From Thermus igniterrae ATCC 700962 (GTDB taxonomy: Bacteria > Deinococcota > Deinococci > Deinococcales > Thermaceae): DNA of 46,804 nucleotides. Both the position numbers and the translations under genes were made by a program. The stretch covers positions 1-46,804 of the forward strand of contig NZ_AQWU01000058.1 in the NCBI RefSeq assembly GCF_000376265.1, given 5' to 3'. Positions within the stretch are counted from its first letter, which is position 1, and each line of letters begins with the position of its first letter. The notes under the pieces were generated by a model. The model had not been told where the DNA came from, made no database searches, and was given only the letters and a program-made list of their open reading frames with translations. Shown piece by piece: positions 42,260 to 46,804 of this stretch.

Positions 42260-43881
42260 GCTGGGTGCTGTTTTTGAGCGGAATGCTCCTGGCGGGCATC
42301 CTCGGTCTAAGCCGGGGTTCGGTGCGCCGCTATGTGGTGGCCGGGGCCCTAGGCCTTCTGGGGGCCATCCCGGCCTTCCCCCTGGTGCACGCCGTGGGGT
42401 ACCTGTCCCGGGAGAGCCTGGGCCCCACCCTGCTTGCCCTCATCCCCTTTGCCCCCCATCTGGTCCTGGTCCCCCTGGGAGGGGTGCTGGCCTTGGGGCT
42501 GGCCCACTGGGGGGGGCGGGCCGCCGGGTTTGGGGGCGTACTGGGCGGAGGGATGGGCTTCCTAAGCCTCATGGCCTTCCTGCAGGGACCGGGACACCTG
42601 GTAGCGCTCAGGCCGCTACTGGGCCTCATGGAAGGCCTGGTGGGCCTAGCCCTCCTCCTGCCCTTCCTGGCCCTAGCCTGGCTCCGGAGGCGTCAGGCCT
42701 GGTTATGGCTACCCTTGGGGGTGGCTTTGGGTCTTGGCGCCTTTTCCTGGCTCAACAGCCCCCAAGGGCACACCTACTTCCCGCGGATGGCCGGATACTA
42801 CAAGCTGGTCCTCCCCGCGGAACCGGGGGCTGAGGAGGCCCTGGTGGCGCGTTTTAACCAGGGCCTCGAGGAGCTTAACCAGGTCCGCAAGGAGATTGGC
42901 CTACCACCCCTAAAGCCCATACAGAACCTTTCCGACCTAAAGGAAGGGCGGCTTCCCCAGGAGGTGGCCCAGGCCGGCTACCGGCTCCTTCGGCCCGAAG
43001 CCCTCTCCTATGGGGCGGTGGCCCTTCTCCTCTTCCTCGGGTTCATGGTGGGCTCCGGACTTTGGCTTCTGCGCCACCCGGACCTGGCCGAGGCCAGCGA
43101 CCTGCGCAGCGGCCTAGTGCTGGCGGGGGTAGCGCTCAGCGTCTTCCCCGCCTTTGACGCCACGGAGTTTGACCTGGGCAAGTTGGTGGAGGGCTGGCCC
43201 TTTTTGGTCAACTTCCTGGACCGGGCCTGGCCCCCCAACCTAGCCCAGCCCCAAAGCGGCATCTATCCCCTGCAAAGCGTGGCCAGCGAGATGCTCCTCA
43301 CGGTGGAGATCGCCCTGGTGGGCACCCTGCTGGCCGCCCTCTTTGCCCTGCCCACCAGCTTTCTGGCCGCCCGCAACCTCACCTTCCGAAACCCTGTGCT
43401 CCGGGTGTTCTTCTACCTGATGCGCACCTTCTACAACGTGGACCGGGGGGTGGACACCCTGATCCTGGCCCTGATCCTGGTAGCGGCGGTGGGGCTCGGC
43501 CCCTTTGCCGGGGTGCTGGCCATGGCCATCCACTCCATCGCCGATCTGGGCAAACTCTACTCCGAGGCCATAGAGAACGTGGACAAAGGCCCCATTGAAG
43601 CCCTGGAAAGCGTGGGAGCCAGCGGCAGCAACGTGCTGCGCTGGGCCATTCTGCCCCAGGTGTTGCCCCTTTTTGTCTCCTACACCCTGTACCGCTTTGA
43701 GATCAACTTCCGGGTGTCCATCGTACTGGGACTGGTGGGTGCCGGGGGCATCGGCTTCTTCATCAAGGGCGCCATGGACGCCGGCCACTACGACCAGATG
43801 GTGATCGGCATCATCGCCATCGTGCTGGTGGTCAACCTCATAGACTTCGCCTCCAGCTGGCTGCGAAGCCGTTTGGTGTGA
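42256..43881 (+). CDS. phnE: PhnE-type permease with long N-terminal membrane extension
   Basis: The 541-residue membrane protein is about twice the usual length of PhnE (250-300). The C-terminal half (about 325-541) is a normal permease with LQSVASEMLLTVEIALVGT, the EAA-type loop AIENVDKGPIEALESVGASG, and FEINFRVSIVLGLVGAGGIG. The N-terminal half adds some eight hydrophobic helices and a soluble segment (about 175-245) of unknown role. It may be a fusion of a non-catalytic membrane domain with the permease. The product closes the phn operon. Confidence 0.88.
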   Translation: MSWVLFLSGMLLAGILGLSRGSVRRYVVAGALGLLGAIPAFPLVHAVGYLSRESLGPTLLALIPFAPHLVLVPLGGVLALGLAHWGGRAAGFGGVLGGGMGFLSLMAFLQGPGHLVALRPLLGLMEGLVGLALLLPFLALAWLRRRQAWLWLPLGVALGLGAFSWLNSPQGHTYFPRMAGYYKLVLPAEPGAEEALVARFNQGLEELNQVRKEIGLPPLKPIQNLSDLKEGRLPQEVAQAGYRLLRPEALSYGAVALLLFLGFMVGSGLWLLRHPDLAEASDLRSGLVLAGVALSVFPAFDATEFDLGKLVEGWPFLVNFLDRAWPPNLAQPQSGIYPLQSVASEMLLTVEIALVGTLLAALFALPTSFLAARNLTFRNPVLRVFFYLMRTFYNVDRGVDTLILALILVAAVGLGPFAGVLAMAIHSIADLGKLYSEAIENVDKGPIEALESVGASGSNVLRWAILPQVLPLFVSYTLYRFEINFRVSIVLGLVGAGGIGFFIKGAMDAGHYDQMVIGIIAIVLVVNLIDFASSWLRSRLV

Positions 43882-43892
43882 GGCCAAACCAA

Positions 43893-43924
43893 GGGGGCCG
43901 GGCCCAAGGGCCCGGCCCCCCCTC
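43893..43924 (+). terminator. Terminator of the phn operon
   Basis: GGGGGCCGGGCCC (43893-43905), AA, GGGCCCGGCCCCC (43908-43920) form a perfect 13-bp stem followed by CCTCTT. The opposite strand is the end of a small ORF, so it may serve both directions. Confidence 0.75.
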
Positions 43925-43931
43925 TTCGCCT

Positions 43932-44006
43932 TTACTCCTCTTCCCGCTCCCCGTAGGTCTCCAGGGCCTCCTGCCACGCCCGGCTGATCTCCTTGGCCTG
44001 CTCCAT
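43932..44006 (-). CDS. Small 24-residue ORF with strong ribosome-binding site
   Basis: The 24-residue product begins MEQAKEISRAWQEAL and ends in a run of Glu (GEREEE). It should form one acidic amphipathic helix. AAGGAGGGAGACC lies directly before ATG 44006, a nearly perfect Shine-Dalgarno at good spacing, which is unusual for random sequence. No promoter stands out. It lies downstream of the GGDEF-like gene on the same strand and ends next to the phn terminator. Its function is unknown, and it could be a real small protein or a leader peptide. Confidence 0.5.
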   Translation of the reverse strand: MEQAKEISRAWQEALETYGEREEE

Positions 44007-44074
44007 GGTCTCCCTCCTTGTTTTCAAGGGTAGCGCCGGGGAAAAGGCCCTGGGGCAAGGTAGCCCCCGGTCTC

Positions 44075-44113
44075 CTACACCCTGAGGCGGTGTAGCCCCA
44101 AAGGACCTACACC
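44075..44113. repeat. CTACACC repeat and inverted repeat
   Basis: CTACACC (44075-44081), a seven-base centre and GGTGTAG (44089-44095) make a 7-bp inverted repeat. A further CTACACC lies at 44107-44113. The array is just after the stop codon of the GGDEF-like gene and about 70 bases before the 24-residue ORF on the minus strand. It could be an operator for the small ORF or an RNA hairpin. No U-tract follows. Confidence 0.4.
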
Positions 44114-44115
44114 AC

Positions 44116-44799
44116 CTAGGTCTGGAGCAGGGTCTCGGCCTCGAGGCGGGCCAGCACCCGCTCCAGGCTCCCCCCCCGCCAGCGCTCCACCGCGTAGGCG
44201 GAAAGGGGGAAACGCTCCCTAAGCCGTCGCAGGAGCCCCGCCGCGTCCTCGGGACGCCCCCCCTGCAGGACCAGGAGGTACCCCCCGTTGAGCTGGAAGG
44301 CCAGGTCCCCGCGGCGCAACTCCTCCGCCAGCCTCTCGGGGGGGACCCTGGCCTGCAGGTAGACCAGCACCAGGGGCCGCCTCAGGGCCAGGCCCTCGAG
44401 GGCCCCCGCCAGGCGGAAAAGCTCCTCCCGGCTTCCCACCCCTTCCCGGGCTGGGAGCAGGGGTGCCTCCCGCCCCGTGCCCAGGAAGAAGGCCACTCCC
44501 AGGGCCAAGGCCCCCAGAACCCCCCCAAAGACCGTGTAGGCCTGGGCCTCCGCCCCGGTGAGGGCCAAAGCCCCCTCCAGGGCCAGCTGGAAGGCCAGGA
44601 GGCCCAGGCCCAAAACCAGGGAGACCTGCACGGAAAAGGCCACGGGGAACCGGGAAAAGAGGCTACCCACCCCCGCCAGGAAAAGCCCCCCCAGAAGAAG
44701 CCCAAGCCCCCGCTCCCCCTGGCCCGTGGGCTCCGCGAGGGCCAGGGGGTAGAGCCCCAGGAGGAAGAGTCCCCAGGGAAGGAGGAAAAGGCCACGCAT
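44116..44799 (-). CDS. Membrane protein with degenerate GGDEF-like domain
   Basis: The 227-residue protein has four or five N-terminal membrane helices (about 1-110) and a C-terminal cytoplasmic domain (about 120-225) that follows the GGDEF layout: LVLVYLQARVPPERLAEELR, then RRGDLAFQLNGGYLLVLQGG where a real enzyme would have (R/Y)GGDEF. The catalytic acidic residues are replaced (GGYLL), so diguanylate cyclase activity is not expected. It may be a sensor that lost activity. AGGGGGAG precedes ATG 44799. Confidence 0.65.
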   Translation of the reverse strand: MRGLFLLPWGLFLLGLYPLALAEPTGQGERGLGLLLGGLFLAGVGSLFSRFPVAFSVQVSLVLGLGLLAFQLALEGALALTGAEAQAYTVFGGVLGALALGVAFFLGTGREAPLLPAREGVGSREELFRLAGALEGLALRRPLVLVYLQARVPPERLAEELRRGDLAFQLNGGYLLVLQGGRPEDAAGLLRRLRERFPLSAYAVERWRGGSLERVLARLEAETLLQT

Positions 44800-44839
44800 G
44801 CTCCCCCTAAGCCTACCACCCCTGGCCCTAACCGGGGCT

Positions 44840-44852
44840 TACCATGAGGGGG
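44840..44852 (+). promoter_or_regulatory. Possible leaderless promoter of rarA
   Basis: TACCAT at 44840-44845, which contains the upstream ATG 44844, is followed by seven bases and ATG 44853. No Shine-Dalgarno is seen. Confidence 0.35.
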
Positions 44853-46109
44853 ATGGAACCCCTGGCAGAGCGCCTCCGCCCTAGGAGCCTGGAGGAGGTG
44901 CTGGGCCAGCCCCACCTCACCGGCCCCCAGGGGCTTTTGCGGCGGATGCTGCAGGCCAAGCGGCTGGCCTCCATGGTCCTCTTCGGCCCCCCGGGCACAG
45001 GGAAGACCACCCTGGCCCGCCTGCTGGCCGAAGGGGTGGGAAGGCCTTTTCTCCACCTCTCCGCCGTGGAGGCCGGGCTCAAGGAGGTGCGCCAGGCGGT
45101 GGAACGGGCCCGGCAGGAGAGGGGGCTGGTGCTTTTCCTGGACGAGGTGCACCGCTTCAACCGCGCCCAGCAGGACGCCCTCCTGCCCCACCTGGAGACC
45201 GGCCTCCTCACCCTCATCGGGGCCACCGCGGAAAACCCCGCCTTTGAGCTCACCCCCGCCCTGCGCTCCCGCCTGCGCTTCCTCCCCGTCAAGCCCCTCT
45301 CGGAGGAGGACCTCTTTACCCTCCTGCGCAGGGCCCTCACCGACCCCCGGGGCCTCCCCGGCGTGCCCTTCGCGGAAGAGGCCCTGCGTCTCCTGGCCCA
45401 GGCGGCGGAAGGGGACGCCCGCTTCGCCCTGAACACCCTGGAGCTGGCCGCCTCCTTGGGGGAGGTGAGCCCCAAGACGGTGCGGGAAGCCCTGGGGGCC
45501 GAGCGGCTGGGCATGGACCGGGCAGGGGACCAGTTCTACGACCTGGTCTCCGCCCTGCACAAGAGCCTGCGGGGCAACCACGTGGACGCCGCCCTCTACT
45601 ACCTGGCCCGCCTCCTGGAGGGCGGGGCCGACCCCCGCTACCTGGCCCGCCGCCTCATCCGGGTGGCGGCGGAGGACGTGGGCCTGGCCGACCCCCTGGC
45701 CCTGCGGCTGGCCGTGGCCGCCAAGGAGGCCTACGAGGCCCTGGGGAGCCCCGAGGGGGAGCTGGCCCTGGTGGAGGCCACGGTCTACCTGGCCCTGGCG
45801 CCCAAGTCCAACAGCCTCTACGCCGCCTGGAAAAGGGCCCAGGAGGCGGCCAGGGCCCACCCCCAGGCCCCGGTGCCCCTCCACCTGCGCAACGCCCCCA
45901 CCGCCCTGCAAAAGGCCCTGGGCCACGGCAAGGGGTATGCCTACTACCACGAGGACAAGGCGGGAAGCTTCGCCCAGGCCTACCTGCCGGAGGGCCTCGA
46001 GGCCCTCACCCTCTTTGAGGCCACGGGGGAGGGCTGGGAGGAGCGGGTGCGGGAACGGCTCAAGGCCCTCAGGGAGCGCTTCCAAACCGCCAGGCGGCAG
46101 AAAGGCTGA
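44853..46109 (+). CDS. rarA: Replication-associated recombination protein RarA (MgsA)
   Basis: The 418-residue AAA+ ATPase resembles clamp loaders and acts at stalled replication forks. It starts [19 protein letters not shown], has Walker [19 protein letters not shown], Walker [21 protein letters not shown], sensor [18 protein letters not shown], and the family C-terminal tetramerisation part [21 protein letters not shown] with [15 protein letters not shown] 44844 is an alternative start three codons upstream. The 3' end overlaps the convergent lipoprotein gene by 41 bases. Confidence 0.94.
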   Translation: MEPLAERLRPRSLEEVLGQPHLTGPQGLLRRMLQAKRLASMVLFGPPGTGKTTLARLLAEGVGRPFLHLSAVEAGLKEVRQAVERARQERGLVLFLDEVHRFNRAQQDALLPHLETGLLTLIGATAENPAFELTPALRSRLRFLPVKPLSEEDLFTLLRRALTDPRGLPGVPFAEEALRLLAQAAEGDARFALNTLELAASLGEVSPKTVREALGAERLGMDRAGDQFYDLVSALHKSLRGNHVDAALYYLARLLEGGADPRYLARRLIRVAAEDVGLADPLALRLAVAAKEAYEALGSPEGELALVEATVYLALAPKSNSLYAAWKRAQEAARAHPQAPVPLHLRNAPTALQKALGHGKGYAYYHEDKAGSFAQAYLPEGLEALTLFEATGEGWEERVRERLKALRERFQTARRQKG

Positions 46110-46626
46110 AGAGGGGCCCCTGCATATCGGGAGCGTACAGGACCCCCACCTCCGCCACCCACCCGGGACCGTAGGCCCCGGCGGAAACCTGGTACGTGAG
46201 GCCCCAACCCTCCCCCGGCACCCCCAGGAGGTGGAGCCGGGGGGAGAAGTAGGCCCCTCCCCCACCCAGGATCAGCCCCGCGTCCAGGACCACGGGAACC
46301 CCCTGGCTCCAGTCCGCCCCTTGCCCCAGTGCCAGGGGAAGCGTCAGCCCCCCGTCCAGGCTGACCCCGGGCAGGAGGCCCGCCTTCACCCCGCCCCGGA
46401 GGCCCCACTGCAGGGAGAGATTGGCCTCGAGGCGCCCATCCCCCGAGGCCCAGGCCAGGTAGGGCAGAGGAAGCACCGGGTACTGGTCCCGGTTGGCAAA
46501 GGGGTTGGGCATCAGGGTGGCCCCCACGCTGAAAACCTCCCCCACCTGGGGCTCCGGAGGGCGGAGCATGGCCACGGGCAGGCATCCAGAGAGGAAAACC
46601 CACAGGGCAAGCCCCAGGGCCCGCAT
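46069..46626 (-). CDS. Small outer-membrane lipoprotein, beta-rich
   Basis: The 185-residue protein has a lipoprotein signal with lipobox FLSGC (Cys 15). The mature part is Gly-rich with alternating strands ([53 protein letters not shown]) and ends in an aromatic-plus-x pattern typical of outer-membrane barrels. GAGGAGGGTAAAGCCT precedes ATG 46626. It overlaps rarA by 41 bases. No family is recognised. Confidence 0.7.
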   Translation of the reverse strand: MRALGLALWVFLSGCLPVAMLRPPEPQVGEVFSVGATLMPNPFANRDQYPVLPLPYLAWASGDGRLEANLSLQWGLRGGVKAGLLPGVSLDGGLTLPLALGQGADWSQGVPVVLDAGLILGGGGAYFSPRLHLLGVPGEGWGLTYQVSAGAYGPGWVAEVGVLYAPDMQGPLFSLSAAWRFGSAP

Positions 46627-46683
46627 AGGCTTTACCCTCCTCTTAAACCACCCCCTTTTCGGATATTCACCTGCGTACTCACC

Positions 46684-46804
46684 TCACGCCACCGCCCGCA
46701 ACACCCGGGTGATGGGCAGACCCGCCTGCCCAAGAAGCTGGGCCACCACGCTCCAGGCCATCACCCAAGCTTCCACTTGCAGGGCCACCGCCTTCAGCCC
46801 CCGT
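46684..46804 (-). CDS. 3' end of an unidentified gene (partial, cut by right edge)
   Basis: The last 39 codons of a minus-strand frame reach the window edge and end in TGA at 46686-46684. The readable residues are hydrophobic and helical (GLKAVALQVEAWVMAWSVVA, then LPITRVLRAVA). The start lies outside. A transposase C-terminus is one possibility, but nothing confirms it. The 57 bases between this stop and the lipoprotein gene contain no other feature that I can support. Confidence 0.4.
   Translation of the reverse strand, partial: RGLKAVALQVEAWVMAWSVVAQLLGQAGLPITRVLRAVA

Noticed and set aside
44382-46265. Long open frame of about 627 codons antisense to rarA
   Set aside because: Shadow of rarA and its neighbour; composition is Gly/Gln/Val/Leu-rich without recognisable domains.

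Overview
The window looks like a chromosomal segment of a Thermus species (Deinococcota). G+C is very high, third codon positions are strongly G/C-biased, and genes are tightly packed with ATGA or TGATG overlaps. The four-gene cytochrome bc operon has the order known from Thermus thermophilus (fbcC-fbcX-fbcF-fbcB), and the Nudix protein matches T. thermophilus Ndx1 in length and motifs. Many genes have a TANNNT -10 box 5-8 nt before the start codon, the signature of leaderless transcripts common in this phylum. No CRISPR array, rRNA or complete insertion sequence is visible.

Layout. 1-6.2 kb: thrS, a PaaX-like regulator, two tandem UgpB-like sugar-binding proteins without a permease, and a TIM-barrel isomerase-like protein. 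6.2-9.5 kb: the bc complex operon ending in a strong terminator. 9.5-11.2 kb: rpsA (ribosomal protein S1, five S1 domains) on the minus strand with a strong promoter and a structured leader. 11.2-13.8 kb: an M20 peptidase, a YbaK-type deacylase and three small unknown proteins. 13.8-18.4 kb: an AGCS-type Na+/amino-acid symporter, a PATAN/DUF4388 protein, an esterase, a ZIP metal transporter, SfsA and two tRNA-Ser genes. 18.4-22.2 kb: a SWIM zinc-finger protein, and the radical-SAM and Memo components of the AmmeMemoRadiSam group. 22.2-24.3 kb: a minus-strand operon of a universal stress protein, LOG, VOC-like and HAD proteins. 24.3-27.4 kb: an RlmB-like methyltransferase, M20 peptidase, DUF2007-like protein, ROK glucokinase and DUF2905 protein.

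27.4-36.2 kb is the most unusual block. A SARP-like regulator with a degenerate Walker A motif is divergent from a six-gene operon of exported proteins: an abundant-subunit candidate, a two-Ig-domain chaperone-like protein, a second small subunit, a 1035-residue usher-like beta-barrel protein and two lipoproteins. Together these look like a chaperone-usher-like surface-fibre system. A strong hairpin after the first gene would favour that subunit, and 11-bp-phased repeats before the promoter fit SARP-type activation.

36.2-46.8 kb: folE, a gamma-carbonic-anhydrase-like protein, ndx1, a DUF1028 protein, typA, a phosphonate-type ABC transporter (phnD-terminator-phnC-phnE, with an unusually long PhnE), a 24-codon small ORF, a degenerate GGDEF-like membrane protein, rarA, a small lipoprotein, and the 3' end of an unidentified gene at the right edge. 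The palindrome CCTCGAGG recurs about 33 times across the window, far more than base composition predicts.
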